A stretch of DNA of 53,635 nt from Saccharofermentans sp. (GTDB lineage Bacteria; Bacillota; Clostridia; Saccharofermentanales; Saccharofermentanaceae): positions 1-53,635 of the forward strand of contig JAIKYD010000076.1 of assembly GCA_024683485.1 (NCBI GenBank), read 5' to 3'. Below are positions 8,341 to 16,667 of the stretch, piece after piece (positions within the stretch are counted from its first letter, which is position 1; every line of letters starts with the position of its first letter). The notes beneath the pieces are model-generated. The model had not been told where the DNA came from, searched no databases, and was given only the letters and a program-made list of their open reading frames with translations. A program made the position numbers and the translations under genes.

Positions 8341-8368
8341 TTGAACAAATAGGAATAACCGATATAAT
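8341..8368 (+). promoter_or_regulatory. Strong promoter of candidate ncRNA
   Basis: TTGAAC (8341-8346), 16-bp spacer and a perfect TATAAT (8363-8368). No open reading frame with a ribosome site follows before the terminator at 8524-8553. Confidence 0.7.
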
Positions 8369-8374
8369 AAATTC

Positions 8375-8553
8375 ATGCCATAAAAAACCGATTGAGGCAT
8401 CCTATATAGAGCCGCTGTGTTGTTGAAAACGATTCGGGATCTATAACGCGTGTTGAGTAAACAACACTTCTATCTGCCTCGATCCAAATGATGTTCTTTT
8501 CAATTCTTAACATCATAAAGGAGAGTCCGGAGGTAAAAACTCCGGACTTTTTT
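8375..8553 (+). ncRNA. Candidate structured small RNA, about 180 nt
   Basis: This fills the gene-free stretch 8233-8636 together with the repeat at 8273-8332. The RNA would start near 8375 after a strong promoter and end at a perfect terminator. Inside I see a 10-bp long-range helix (GATTGAGGCA 8390-8399 with TGCCTCGATC 8475-8484, one G-U), a hairpin GTGTTG-AGTAAA-CAACAC (8450-8467) nested in it, a separate hairpin ATGATGTT/AACATCAT (8488-8516), then AAAGGAG and the terminator. No ORF. I do not recognise it as 6S, SRP, tmRNA or a known riboswitch. The length is near that of 6S RNA, but a closing stem of the two ends is not seen. Function unknown. Confidence 0.6.
8524..8553 (+). terminator. 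Strong intrinsic terminator of the ncRNA
   Basis: Perfect 9-bp stem AGTCCGGAG/CTCCGGACT (8524-8532 and 8540-8548), 7-nt loop, then a T-run to 8553. It lies just upstream of box 5, so the next operon has its own promoter. Confidence 0.9.
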
Positions 8554-8563
8554 GTGCATAATT

Positions 8564-8581
8564 AGTTAGCATAAACTAACC
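8564..8581 (+). promoter_or_regulatory. GTTAGC box 5 (operon 8637-16555)
   Basis: AGTTAGC-ataa-ACTAACC. It covers the -35 zone of a probable promoter with TAGAAT at 8590-8595, upstream of the ATC-hydrolase-like gene at 8637. Confidence 0.75.
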
Positions 8582-8636
8582 GCAGATGATAGAATAGGTC
8601 AAAGATTAGCATAGTATAACTTGGCAGAGGCTTTGG

Positions 8637-9212
8637 ATGGATCAGCAGAGACAGATACGGAAATGGTTAAAGACAGTAATAGCAGACGATGCGGAGAGGG
8701 TTTTTAAAGCCCAGTCATCTGTCTATTCTGATAATGTTGCATCCCTGAGCGGAAGGACACCCAATCAATACAAAACACTGACCAAGACCATACTGCCTCG
8801 TGTTGCATTGTATAAGGCACTTAAAGCAGATGAAAAACTGTCTGAAAGAGCTTATGAATTGACTCATAAATACATGATCGAAGTCATAGGTATGCAGAAG
8901 CATAAGAGCACAAGAGTACTGGAGATCATTCCGGGATTCTACAGGATCTACAGCAGATCCTTTCTGAAGATAATGAGGACAACGGATCTTCAGAAAAGTA
9001 CCCAGGAAGAGGAAAAAGACTACTACAACATAACAATCACTGACTGTCTCTGGCATAACGCATGCAAAGAATTCGGATGTCCTGAACTCTGTCCCGCATT
9101 CTGTGATGTCGATGATGTTACTTACGGAGACTTAAGAAAACTCGGATTTACGAGAACACAGACACTCGGAAAAGGAGGAGAATGCTGCGACTTCCATTTT
9201 TACAGGAAGTAA
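8637..9212 (+). CDS. ATC-hydrolase-like protein, copy 2
   Basis: A 191-residue cytosolic protein of the L-2-amino-thiazoline-4-carboxylic acid hydrolase family. Hallmarks are a helical N-terminal half, a Cys-rich block (HNACKEFGCPELCPAFCDVDD, about 137-157), and the C-terminal LGKGGECCDFHF (about 178-189). The best-studied relatives open a 2-amino-thiazoline ring to yield a cysteine derivative; whether this paralog does so is inference. ATG at 8637 with AGAGG 8 bp upstream. It is the first gene of a long box-controlled operon with a second paralog, a CydDC-like ABC pair, membrane proteins, a methyltransferase and a hydrolase, which suggests processing of an imported or exported sulfur-containing small molecule. 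Confidence 0.75.
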   Translation: MDQQRQIRKWLKTVIADDAERVFKAQSSVYSDNVASLSGRTPNQYKTLTKTILPRVALYKALKADEKLSERAYELTHKYMIEVIGMQKHKSTRVLEIIPGFYRIYSRSFLKIMRTTDLQKSTQEEEKDYYNITITDCLWHNACKEFGCPELCPAFCDVDDVTYGDLRKLGFTRTQTLGKGGECCDFHFYRK

Positions 9213-9233
9213 GATGCATTCTATAAAACGCAC

Positions 9234-9866
9234 ATGAAATATTCAGGACTGCCTGCAGGAATGTGGATGCTTCTGAAAGGTTCTTTTGAAAAGAATCTGA
9301 TAAAAGACTTTGGACTTACAAAGGATGAAGCGAAAAAAGTAAGACTTAAAGCAAAGCCGAAATACAGAAATATTATTGAAGCTCTTCCCGAATTTGAGAA
9401 GGAAGACAGATTTAAGACAAACATCGTCAACTGCGCAATGTTGATCTCATTCTTGACCTATCTTCCTCAAAAACCTGAATTAAACGATGTAACGAGATAT
9501 TACGAAGATGCAATGACGACTCCGGTCATGAAGAAATTCTGCAGAAAGAGCGGGAAAAACAAGTTCACGGAAAAAGATATAGCCTCAAATAAAGCCACGG
9601 CAAAGCTTAAAGCTGCTGACCGTAATCTGTATTCATGGAATATGGATTATATACCTTACGAAGATGGAAGCGGATACGAAGCCAGGTTTTTCAGTTGCGG
9701 TATTTGTGTATTAATGAAAGAATACGGCCTTTTTGAATATGTTCCCGCGATGTGTCATCTTGACTATGTGATGAGTGAACTGGGCGGAGCTTCAAAATTC
9801 GTAAGAGAATACACCCTTGCATCAGGCGGCCCTTATTGTGACTGCGGTTATAAAAAGAGGGTTTGA
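9234..9866 (+). CDS. ATC-hydrolase-like protein, copy 3 (divergent)
   Basis: A 210-residue relative of the ATC hydrolase family, more divergent than copies 1, 2 and 4. It keeps the family layout: a helical N-terminal half, a middle segment with FFSCGICVLMKEYGLFEYVPAMCHLDY (split here across about residues 155-182), and a C-terminal GGPYCDCGY in place of GG..CDF. ATG at 9234, 21 bp after copy 2, and its stop is 3 bp before the ABC gene at 9870, so all are co-transcribed. The changed C-terminal motif may mean another substrate or a binding role. Function is not proven. Confidence 0.65.
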   Translation: MKYSGLPAGMWMLLKGSFEKNLIKDFGLTKDEAKKVRLKAKPKYRNIIEALPEFEKEDRFKTNIVNCAMLISFLTYLPQKPELNDVTRYYEDAMTTPVMKKFCRKSGKNKFTEKDIASNKATAKLKAADRNLYSWNMDYIPYEDGSGYEARFFSCGICVLMKEYGLFEYVPAMCHLDYVMSELGGASKFVREYTLASGGPYCDCGYKKRV

Positions 9867-9869
9867 CGG

Positions 9870-11609
9870 ATGTTTGATAAACGCCTGATGGCCATGTGCC
9901 CTGAGAGCAAAAAATATATCGCCGGAAACATAATCTGCCAGTGGACAGAACTCCTTATGAACGCGGTGATGATATTCATTATCTCAAATGCAGTGGGAAG
10001 ACTGTATTCAGGTGTATTTAGTACAAAAGAACTTTTCATTTCTGTAGCAGTGTTGGGGATAACATTGATCGTCAGATTCTTCATGACGAAGAAAACGACC
10101 GAGATGAGTTATCTTGCATCAAAAACGGTAAAGCGTGTAATACGAGAGCAGATATATAAGAAAATCTTAAGGCTTGGCAGTGCCTACAGGGAACATGCGA
10201 CTACAGCCGAACTCGTTCAGGAATCGGTAGAAGGAGTAGAACAGCTTGAAAGCTATTTTGGTCTGTACGTTCCCCAGTTCTTTTATGCGTTCATTGCACC
10301 AGTTACGCTGTTTGTTTTATTCGGTGTTTCCGGAAATTTTAAGGTAGCGGGAGTTTTACTTATCTGTGTGCCTCTTATTCCAGGTGCAATCGTGATGGTG
10401 CAGAAGATTGCAAAGAAGATACTTGCTAAATACTGGGATCAGTATGCAAAACTCGGCAGTACATTTTTAGAGAATCTTCAGGGAATGACAACTCTTAAGA
10501 CGTACCGTGCCGATGCTTACAAAAACAAACAGATGAATGAGGAATCCGAGAACTTCAGACGGATAACTATGAAAGTTCTTACGATGCAGCTTAATTCGAT
10601 AATCATAATGGATTTCTTTGCATACGGAGGCTCCGCACTCGGAATCGCACTTGCATGCAAAGGGTTTATCGAAGGCAGCATAACACTTCAAAGCACGGTT
10701 TTCATGATATTGCTTTCTGCGGATTTCTTCCTGCCTATGAGAAAACTTGGAAGTTATTTCCATGTCGCAATGAACGGTATGGCAGCAAGCGACAGGATCT
10801 TTAAGTTCCTGAATGAGCCTGAACCGAAAGTAAAGAAAGACGTGCTTCCGAATGCCGGGCTTGATATCAGATTAAGTGATATCACTTTCGCATACGATGA
10901 TAAGAACGTTCTTGAAGACGTATCGTTTGATATTAAAGAAGATACCTTTACAGGCATAGTGGGTGAGAGTGGCAGCGGTAAATCAACTATCGCATCTCTA
11001 ATCATGGGCAGAAACAGTATTAAGAACGGGTGCCTTACGATCGCCGATAAGAGTGTTTCTGAGATAAATGAAGAGAGTTTATTTAAAACCATAAATTATG
11101 TCGGCCTTGGCAGCACATTTTTCAAAGGTTCTCTAAGAGACAATCTGTTGATTGCAAAACCTGATGCGACAGAAAAGGAACTTTGGAAAGTTTTGGAAGA
11201 GTGCAACATAGATGGCTTTTTGCGGGCTGAAGAAGGCCTTGATACCAAGCTTACGGAAAATGCAGGAAATCTTTCAGGCGGTCAGAAACAAAGGCTGGCT
11301 CTGGCACGTGCAATTCTTCACGATGCAAAGATCTATATTTTCGATGAGGCTACAAGCAACATCGACATCGAGAGCGAGGAGATCATCCTCAAAAAGATAA
11401 AAGAACTGTCAAAGACAAAAACAGTAATAATGATCACTCACAGACTGATGAACGTAGAAGATGCTGACAGCATCTGCTGTCTTGAAAACGGACAGGTCAA
11501 AGGCGTGGGAAAGCATGACGAATTGCTCTCGTGTTGTGAAAAATACAAGAACTTGTGGAGCACCCAGAAAGCCCTAGAAGAATTCGGCAAAGGAGGTGCG
11601 GTCTTATGA
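9870..11609 (+). CDS. ABC half-transporter, CydD-like, pair 2
   Basis: A 579-residue ABC half-transporter with membrane domain (about residues 15-310) and ATPase domain (330-570). Motifs: GESGSGKST (about 364), LSGGQKQR (about 470), IYIFDEATSN (about 489), THRLM (about 523). The membrane part carries VEGVEQLESYFGLYVPQFFYA (within about residues 118-138), a hallmark of CydD-type proteins. E. coli CydDC handles cysteine, glutathione and heme-related compounds in relation to cytochrome assembly; the local cydAB genes are absent. Its ATG is 3 bp after the upstream gene and its end overlaps the next start, so it forms a heterodimer with 11606-13264. Neighbouring ATC-hydrolase-like genes make a thiol or thiazoline substrate plausible (inference). 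Confidence 0.85.
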   Translation: MFDKRLMAMCPESKKYIAGNIICQWTELLMNAVMIFIISNAVGRLYSGVFSTKELFISVAVLGITLIVRFFMTKKTTEMSYLASKTVKRVIREQIYKKILRLGSAYREHATTAELVQESVEGVEQLESYFGLYVPQFFYAFIAPVTLFVLFGVSGNFKVAGVLLICVPLIPGAIVMVQKIAKKILAKYWDQYAKLGSTFLENLQGMTTLKTYRADAYKNKQMNEESENFRRITMKVLTMQLNSIIIMDFFAYGGSALGIALACKGFIEGSITLQSTVFMILLSADFFLPMRKLGSYFHVAMNGMAASDRIFKFLNEPEPKVKKDVLPNAGLDIRLSDITFAYDDKNVLEDVSFDIKEDTFTGIVGESGSGKSTIASLIMGRNSIKNGCLTIADKSVSEINEESLFKTINYVGLGSTFFKGSLRDNLLIAKPDATEKELWKVLEECNIDGFLRAEEGLDTKLTENAGNLSGGQKQRLALARAILHDAKIYIFDEATSNIDIESEEIILKKIKELSKTKTVIMITHRLMNVEDADSICCLENGQVKGVGKHDELLSCCEKYKNLWSTQKALEEFGKGGAVL

Positions 11610-13264
11610 GGAAACAAAATAAGGCTCTCATCCTGCTCCGTATGGTAAAACTCGTAAAACCACTTACAGGATTCATGATACTTGCAGTCATATTTGGAAC
11701 CATAGGTTTTCTTACTGCGCAGTTTATCCCAATCTTAGGCGGAATGGCAGTGCTCACCGGACTTGGAGAAGATACCGGGATCAGTTTTAAAACTATCGTT
11801 TGTCTGCTGTTGTCTTTTGCGGTGCTCCGTGCCGTGTTCAGATTTGCAGAGCAGAGGACTAATCACTATATCGCATTTACACTTTTGGCAATTGTCAGAG
11901 ACAAAGTATTCAAAGCATTGAGAAGATTGTGTCCTGCCAAGCTCGAAGGACGTGACAAGGGTGACCTGATATCACTGATAACTTCCGACGTCGAATTATT
12001 AGAAGTTTTCTATGCACACACGATATCTCCCATCTGCATTGCTATTGTCACTGAGATCATCATGAGCGTATTCATAGGAAGTTACCATCCGCTTCTTGGT
12101 GTAGTTGCATTTGTTTCTTATGTCCTGGTCGGAGTTGTATTGCCGCTTATCATATCTAAAAGAAGCGGAACAACAGGTGATGATCTCCGCGCACAGTCAG
12201 GTGAACTTTCCGCACATATGCTCGAGAGTATCCGAAATATCGATGATACTCTGCAGTATTCCTACGGCAGTAAACGGCTCAATGAGATAGGAAAGAAGAC
12301 AGAGGAATTATCAAGGAAACAAGGGGTATTAAGTAAACTCACTGGAACAAATATGGCGATAGCAAACATGCTGATTTTGATATCAGATATCGTTATGTTT
12401 GCAGTCTGCACTTACCTATATCAATCAGGTCAGATTACATTCAGCGGCTTTATTATTCCTCTCATTGCACTGATGTCTTCGTTTGGTCCCGTAATCGCTC
12501 TGGCATCTCTCGGAACAACTCTTCAGAGCACTGTTGCGTCTGGAGCAAGAGTTCTTGCAATAATTGACGAAGAGCCTGAGACAGAAGATGTTGAAGGGAA
12601 AGAGAGCATCAGTTTTACAGGTGCAAATGCCAATTCTTTGAGTTTCAGTTACGGTTCAGAAGATGTTTTGAATAATGTCTCGATCACTATTCCGGAAAAG
12701 AGGATAACAGGTATTGTCGGTAAGAGTGGCTGCGGTAAGTCAACGCTTCTAAAGTTGCTGATGAGGTTTTGGAAGACTGATCCTGGCATGGTATCCGTAT
12801 CCGGCAGAAGTGTAGATGATATTAATACTGATAATCTCCGTGACATGGAAAGCTACATGACGCAGGATACACAACTTTTCAAGGATACGATCGCTAATAA
12901 CATCCGCATAGGGAAACTTGATGCAACAGATGAAGAAGTTGTTGAAGCGTGCAGAAAAGCATCAATCCACGACTTTATAATGACTCTTCCCAAAGGTTAT
13001 GAGACTGAAGTGGGGGAACTTGGAAGTACGCTTTCAGGCGGAGAGAGGCAACGTATTGGTCTTGCCAGAGCATTCCTTCACGATGCACCATTCATGCTTT
13101 TAGATGAACCAACAAGTAATCTCGACAGTCTTAATGAAGCGGTGATCTTAAAGTCGCTTAAAGAAGAATCGGAAGATAAAACGATACTTCTTGTTTCACA
13201 CAGGGAATCGACAATGAGGATAGCTGATGTGATCCATTCGATGGATGGAGGAAGGCTGTCGTAG
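11606..13264 (+). CDS. ABC half-transporter, CydC-like, pair 2
   Basis: A 552-residue partner of the CydD-like protein. Membrane domain about residues 10-310; ATPase domain 325-550 with GKSGCGKST (about 371), LSGGERQR (about 475), FMLLDEPTSN (about 494) and SHREST (about 530). The start is ATG at 11606: AGGAGGTG lies 7 bp before it and the ATGA overlap with the upstream stop shows coupling; an in-frame ATG at 11555 would lie inside the previous gene without a ribosome site. All ATPase residues are present. Likely a heterodimer with 9870-11609 in the cytoplasmic membrane; direction of transport unknown. Confidence 0.87.
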   Translation: MRKQNKALILLRMVKLVKPLTGFMILAVIFGTIGFLTAQFIPILGGMAVLTGLGEDTGISFKTIVCLLLSFAVLRAVFRFAEQRTNHYIAFTLLAIVRDKVFKALRRLCPAKLEGRDKGDLISLITSDVELLEVFYAHTISPICIAIVTEIIMSVFIGSYHPLLGVVAFVSYVLVGVVLPLIISKRSGTTGDDLRAQSGELSAHMLESIRNIDDTLQYSYGSKRLNEIGKKTEELSRKQGVLSKLTGTNMAIANMLILISDIVMFAVCTYLYQSGQITFSGFIIPLIALMSSFGPVIALASLGTTLQSTVASGARVLAIIDEEPETEDVEGKESISFTGANANSLSFSYGSEDVLNNVSITIPEKRITGIVGKSGCGKSTLLKLLMRFWKTDPGMVSVSGRSVDDINTDNLRDMESYMTQDTQLFKDTIANNIRIGKLDATDEEVVEACRKASIHDFIMTLPKGYETEVGELGSTLSGGERQRIGLARAFLHDAPFMLLDEPTSNLDSLNEAVILKSLKEESEDKTILLVSHRESTMRIADVIHSMDGGRLS

Positions 13265-13301
13265 CCTGATATGAATCTAATTAGAAAGAAGATATAAAAA
13301 A

Positions 13302-13700
13302 ATGCAGATCAAAAAGATCATTTTTATCGTTGTCGGATGCATATGTCTGGCTCTTGGAACAGTGGGAGTATTCCTGCCGATCCTTCCTACCACACCGTTC
13401 TATCTTGTAACACTCTATTGCTTTGCGAGAAGTTCTAAGAAACTTGAAGATTGGTTTAAGGGAACAAAACTATATAAGAAGCATCTTGAATCCTTTGTTG
13501 AGAAGAGGGGTATGCTGCCGCAGACAAAAGCGAGCATTATTATCACCGTGACTTTGCTTATGGGATTTGGAATCTTCTTTATGGCACGGAAAGGTATATG
13601 GATACCTTGTATTATTCTCGGCGTTGTTTGGGCAGTGCATCTGATTTATTTTCTGTTCTTCGTTAAGACGATCAAGGGAGAGGAGAGTGTAAATCAATGA
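13302..13700 (+). CDS. YbaN/DUF454 family inner membrane protein
   Basis: A 132-residue membrane protein of the DUF454 (YbaN) family. The diagnostic N-terminal stretch LGTVGVFLPILPTTPFYL follows the first hydrophobic segment; two more membrane helices lie near residues 75-92 and 97-116. DUF454 proteins are often found beside iron or heme genes, but their function is unknown. ATG at 13302, 37 bp after the CydC-like gene; its stop overlaps the next start by 4 bp (ATGA). It belongs to the operon driven from box 5. Confidence 0.85.
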   Translation: MQIKKIIFIVVGCICLALGTVGVFLPILPTTPFYLVTLYCFARSSKKLEDWFKGTKLYKKHLESFVEKRGMLPQTKASIIITVTLLMGFGIFFMARKGIWIPCIILGVVWAVHLIYFLFFVKTIKGEESVNQ

Positions 13701-14416
13701 GTATTGAAATGAGCAAACAGAAAAAACTTGAAGCATCATTTATCTTCGGTTTTATTACATTGCTTCTGTGTGGCGTGGGTGACTGGCTGATAGGCTATGA
13801 ACCGGAAGGCGGTCTGCCATTGGTATACGGCATCACATCAACGGCCATAGCAGATGTGCCTGTCTGGTTCTATGTTCTGTCATTCTTCTTTGGAATCCTG
13901 TCAGGATTTGGATGTCTGTATTTCGCGCCTGCGATAATGGAACTGCTGGATATGAAAGGTATTTCCAAAGACTCGAAGATGTATAAGACAATGAGATTCG
14001 GACTGAAGTCCGCTCCCATGATGTTCGTGTCTTTTCACATCGCATGCTGTATTTGTCTTATGTTGATACAGGCTGCTCTGCGTGCAGGACTTGATATCAG
14101 CACGGCAGATTCCGTGTTCCTGATACCTGTTGCAACAGCTATGGTACCGTTTGTTATCTGGTGTTATCTGTGCGATATCCCCGTGACCATAGCATATATG
14201 TATTTTATTTTGAAGGGAAAACTTGGTATCAACAAAGCGGCATTTATCCTGTGCCCGATGGGACTCAGCATTGCCGCTAAGATATTAGGTGCAATAATGG
14301 TAGCTTTGGGAAGCAAATGGGGTTTCCTTACCGCTTGCGGTGAATCGTGGGGTTATGCATTCATGTGTCTAGCACTGTATTTCGCTGCCAGGAATGAAAA
14401 TTTAGGCCGGAGGTAA
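13697..14416 (+). CDS. Integral membrane protein with GDWLIGY motif, copy A
   Basis: A 239-residue membrane protein with about six hydrophobic segments. I do not recognise a characterised family; it may belong to a DUF6796-like group. The first helix ends with GVGDWLIGYEPEGG, which resembles CCDCLITYIPGG at the same position in the next gene, so the two are distant paralogs and probably partners. A methionine- and cysteine-rich middle helix (MFVSFHIACCICLMLIQAA) is notable. ATG at 13697 overlaps the DUF454 stop. No enzymatic motif is visible. Its position after an ABC pair in a box-controlled operon suggests a membrane role in the same transport process. Confidence 0.75.
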   Translation: MSIEMSKQKKLEASFIFGFITLLLCGVGDWLIGYEPEGGLPLVYGITSTAIADVPVWFYVLSFFFGILSGFGCLYFAPAIMELLDMKGISKDSKMYKTMRFGLKSAPMMFVSFHIACCICLMLIQAALRAGLDISTADSVFLIPVATAMVPFVIWCYLCDIPVTIAYMYFILKGKLGINKAAFILCPMGLSIAAKILGAIMVALGSKWGFLTACGESWGYAFMCLALYFAARNENLGRR

Positions 14417-14418
14417 AA

Positions 14419-15042
14419 ATGAGTCTGATAAAGATACTGTTTCTGATTGCCGTGATCGGTCACATCATTTGCGGATGCTGTGACTGTCTTATAACTTATA
14501 TTCCCGGCGGAAAGAAGTTTGATTTTAAGCAGATGTCTGACAACAAGGCGATGTCAGGGACATTCGCAAAGATGCCGCTTAAGAACATTAACATATCAAT
14601 GCTTGCCGGATGTTTGGCACTGTTAATGATTGCATGCGGATACTACGGAATGTATCTCTGGATGTCAGAGTTCTCGAAAGTATATGCCGTGATAATTCTT
14701 ATATCGATCGGTATCTTTTTATCTTTTGGTGTAGCACATCACGTGTTCTGTGGTGTGGCTGAATGGTTTTATGTGCGCATGGGAATGACAGAAGATGCGA
14801 GACAGGCTGTCGTCAAATTCTTTAAAGACACTTCGATAACAATGATTGGATGCTACATTGGTCTAATCACCCTCGGCGTTGTCCTTTTTATTGCAGTCGT
14901 GACAGGCGCTACATCACTTCCTCAGTGGGCATGCATCGTTAACTATATTCCTTTTGCACTGATTCTTTTGCCTTTTAGAATAGGCGGAGCCGGTAACTGG
15001 AGCGGTGCTGTCATGTTCTTGGGATTACTTATTTTGATTTGA
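14419..15042 (+). CDS. Integral membrane protein with CDCLITY motif, copy B
   Basis: A 207-residue membrane protein with five or six hydrophobic segments, paralogous to the preceding gene through the CCDCLITYIPGG start and a similar helix pattern. A HHVFCG sequence near residue 110 inside a membrane stretch could bind metal or a cofactor, but this is speculation. ATG at 14419, 2 bp after the previous stop, with CGGAGG just upstream. No known function; likely works with copy A. Confidence 0.72.
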   Translation: MSLIKILFLIAVIGHIICGCCDCLITYIPGGKKFDFKQMSDNKAMSGTFAKMPLKNINISMLAGCLALLMIACGYYGMYLWMSEFSKVYAVIILISIGIFLSFGVAHHVFCGVAEWFYVRMGMTEDARQAVVKFFKDTSITMIGCYIGLITLGVVLFIAVVTGATSLPQWACIVNYIPFALILLPFRIGGAGNWSGAVMFLGLLILI

Positions 15043-15062
15043 TTAATTGGAGGATTATAAAA

Positions 15063-15686
15063 ATGGGGCTTTACAAGAAATTTGTAAATCAGACGAGAAA
15101 ACCGGAGGGCACAATGGGAAAGATGATGGTGAACGGCATGAACAGCGGTCATGCAAAAATGGCTGACTGGGGTATGACACACCTGCCGGAAATCAATCCA
15201 TCCAAGATCCTGGAAGTCGGCTGCGGAGGTGGAAGAAATGCCGGTGAACTGGCAAAGAAATATCCGTCGGCAAAGGTTACCGCAGTTGATTATTCCGATG
15301 TATCTGTTGCCAAAGCAACTGAATACAATAAAGACATGATCAGTGCAGGAAGAATAAGCGTGAAGCAGGGAGATGTTTCAGATCTGAGACTTCCGGTGGA
15401 TACTTATGATCTTGCAACAGCTTTTGAGACCATCTACTTTTGGCCCGGTCTTGAAAAGTGTTTTAAGGAAGTTGCTAAAGTATTGAAGACTGGCGGAGTT
15501 TTCATGATAGTTAATGAATCTGACGGTACAGATGATGCGAGCCTTAAGTATGAGAAGATCATTGACGGCATGAAGTGCTACACGATCGAACAGATAGAAT
15601 CAGCTCTTAAGGCAGCGGGCTTTTCGTCAGTTACTTCTGATCACTATGACGGCAAGCCATGGATAGCGGTGGTTGCGGTTAAATAA
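15063..15686 (+). CDS. Class I SAM-dependent methyltransferase
   Basis: A 207-residue Rossmann-fold methyltransferase. Motif I is ILEVGCGGGRNA (about residues 46-57); VTAVDYSDVS follows as motif II (the Asp that binds the ribose), then KQGDVSDL and DLATAFETIYFW. The start is taken as ATG at 15063 because GGAGG lies at 15049-15053; the frame is open to an upstream ATG at 15039 that overlaps the previous gene. The substrate is unknown. In yersiniabactin-like pathways methyltransferases modify thiazolines, but this is a stand-alone small enzyme and could detoxify or modify any small molecule handled by the operon. Confidence 0.85.
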   Translation: MGLYKKFVNQTRKPEGTMGKMMVNGMNSGHAKMADWGMTHLPEINPSKILEVGCGGGRNAGELAKKYPSAKVTAVDYSDVSVAKATEYNKDMISAGRISVKQGDVSDLRLPVDTYDLATAFETIYFWPGLEKCFKEVAKVLKTGGVFMIVNESDGTDDASLKYEKIIDGMKCYTIEQIESALKAAGFSSVTSDHYDGKPWIAVVAVK

Positions 15687-15700
15687 GAGGAACCGTTTAG

Positions 15701-16555
15701 TTGAAGAAAATAAAATATAAATATAATAACGATGGATTCGAGGGAGTCCTGTACGATACGGAAAACAACGATGACCGTCTCCTGATCGTTATACAGGGAT
15801 TAAAAGGTCTTGAACTGCCTGAAAAGTATGCTGGACTGTTTTCCGGCAGAGGTTTTTCCACGCTTGCCATGTCGTATTATGGCGGGGAGGGACAGAAGAA
15901 GGATATAAGAGCAATCCCTCTCGAACAGTCCGAGCATGCATGCAATGCCATGAAAATACTTGGGTTTAAGCGTATCGGTATATACGGTAATTCAAAAGGA
16001 GCCGGCATGGCGCTTCTTGCAGCCAGTGTGGTTCCTGATATAAGCCTTGTCATTGCAGCATCCTCATTCGGCCATGTAATGCAGGGAACCGGAAAGGCAT
16101 CAGAAGATTCATGCAAGGCTATGGTGTCATATAAAGGTCAGGATTTCCCATATGTGGAGAAGGGTAAACTCTTTTCTGATTTTATTAAAAGATGCCTGAA
16201 AGAACACAAGATTCAGCTTCTATATTTTTTTGATGAATGGGATAAGAAAGGCACGGAAGAAAATGAGATCCCGGTCGAAAAGATCAACGGTGACATTCTG
16301 TTTCTTACATCCACGCATGATGAGTCTGTTCCGGCAAAACGTGATGCTGAATTACTCATTGAAAGGTTAAATAGAAATCATTTTGTCCACGGGTTCAGAC
16401 ATATCAATTCAGAGACCGGCAGCCACAATCTCGGATACTTTCCGGTGAATAATAAGATGCTGCCGCGTGAAAAGAAGTTCCCGGAAGAATGCCAAAAAGC
16501 AAGGGAAGATACGCTGGAACTGATACTGAACACATTGGATCAGTGGGCAGTCTGA
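15701..16555 (+). CDS. Alpha/beta hydrolase with BAAT-like C-terminal fold
   Basis: A 284-residue cytosolic hydrolase resembling the acyl-CoA thioesterase/BAAT C-terminal domain and dienelactone-hydrolase group. The nucleophile motif is GNSKGA (about residue 98), an acid in STHDESVPA (about 206-214) and a candidate histidine in GSHNLGY (about 243). TTG start at 15701 with AGAGGA about 9 bp upstream. Last gene of the operon driven from box 5: the next gene is TetR regulator 2 with its own promoter. Substrate unknown; siderophore or thioester cleavage is possible. Confidence 0.75.
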   Translation: MKKIKYKYNNDGFEGVLYDTENNDDRLLIVIQGLKGLELPEKYAGLFSGRGFSTLAMSYYGGEGQKKDIRAIPLEQSEHACNAMKILGFKRIGIYGNSKGAGMALLAASVVPDISLVIAASSFGHVMQGTGKASEDSCKAMVSYKGQDFPYVEKGKLFSDFIKRCLKEHKIQLLYFFDEWDKKGTEENEIPVEKINGDILFLTSTHDESVPAKRDAELLIERLNRNHFVHGFRHINSETGSHNLGYFPVNNKMLPREKKFPEECQKAREDTLELILNTLDQWAV

Positions 16556-16588
16556 TCAGTCAGGTTTATAAGTTTCATCTTTTTCTTG

Positions 16589-16639
16589 TTGACATAAATA
16601 ATCTCCTGTGATAAAACCTTTATCGATAATCTGATTATC
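16589..16639 (+). promoter_or_regulatory. TetR2 promoter and 15-bp palindrome
   Basis: TTGACA (16589-16594), 17-bp spacer, TAAAAC (16612-16617). A perfect palindrome GATAATC-t-GATTATC (16625-16639) lies at the expected start, a probable operator for TetR regulator 2. Its sequence differs from the TetR1 operator. Confidence 0.65.
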
Positions 16640-16657
16640 AGTAAGCTATCGCTAACC
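16640..16657 (+). promoter_or_regulatory. GTTAGC box 6 (TetR2)
   Basis: AGTAAGC-tatc-GCTAACC, directly adjoining the palindrome at 16625-16639 and the GAGG ribosome site of the GTG-started gene at 16668. Confidence 0.7.
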
Positions 16658-16667
16658 GAGGTTTTTA

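Noticed and set aside
7878..8348. 156-codon minus-strand frame at the end of ABC pair 1
   Set aside because: Mirrors the conserved ATPase domain; similar antisense frames recur at every ABC gene (e.g. 18626-18964), a known side effect of the codon pattern.
8375..8553. 6S RNA, SRP RNA, tmRNA or NiCo riboswitch
   Set aside because: Size fits 6S, but no closing stem of both ends or central bubble is visible; no conserved SRP, tmRNA or NiCo motifs.
9870..13264. True cydDC for cytochrome bd assembly
   Set aside because: No cydAB nearby, and operon partners are ATC-hydrolase-like and methyltransferase genes; 'CydDC-like' is safer.
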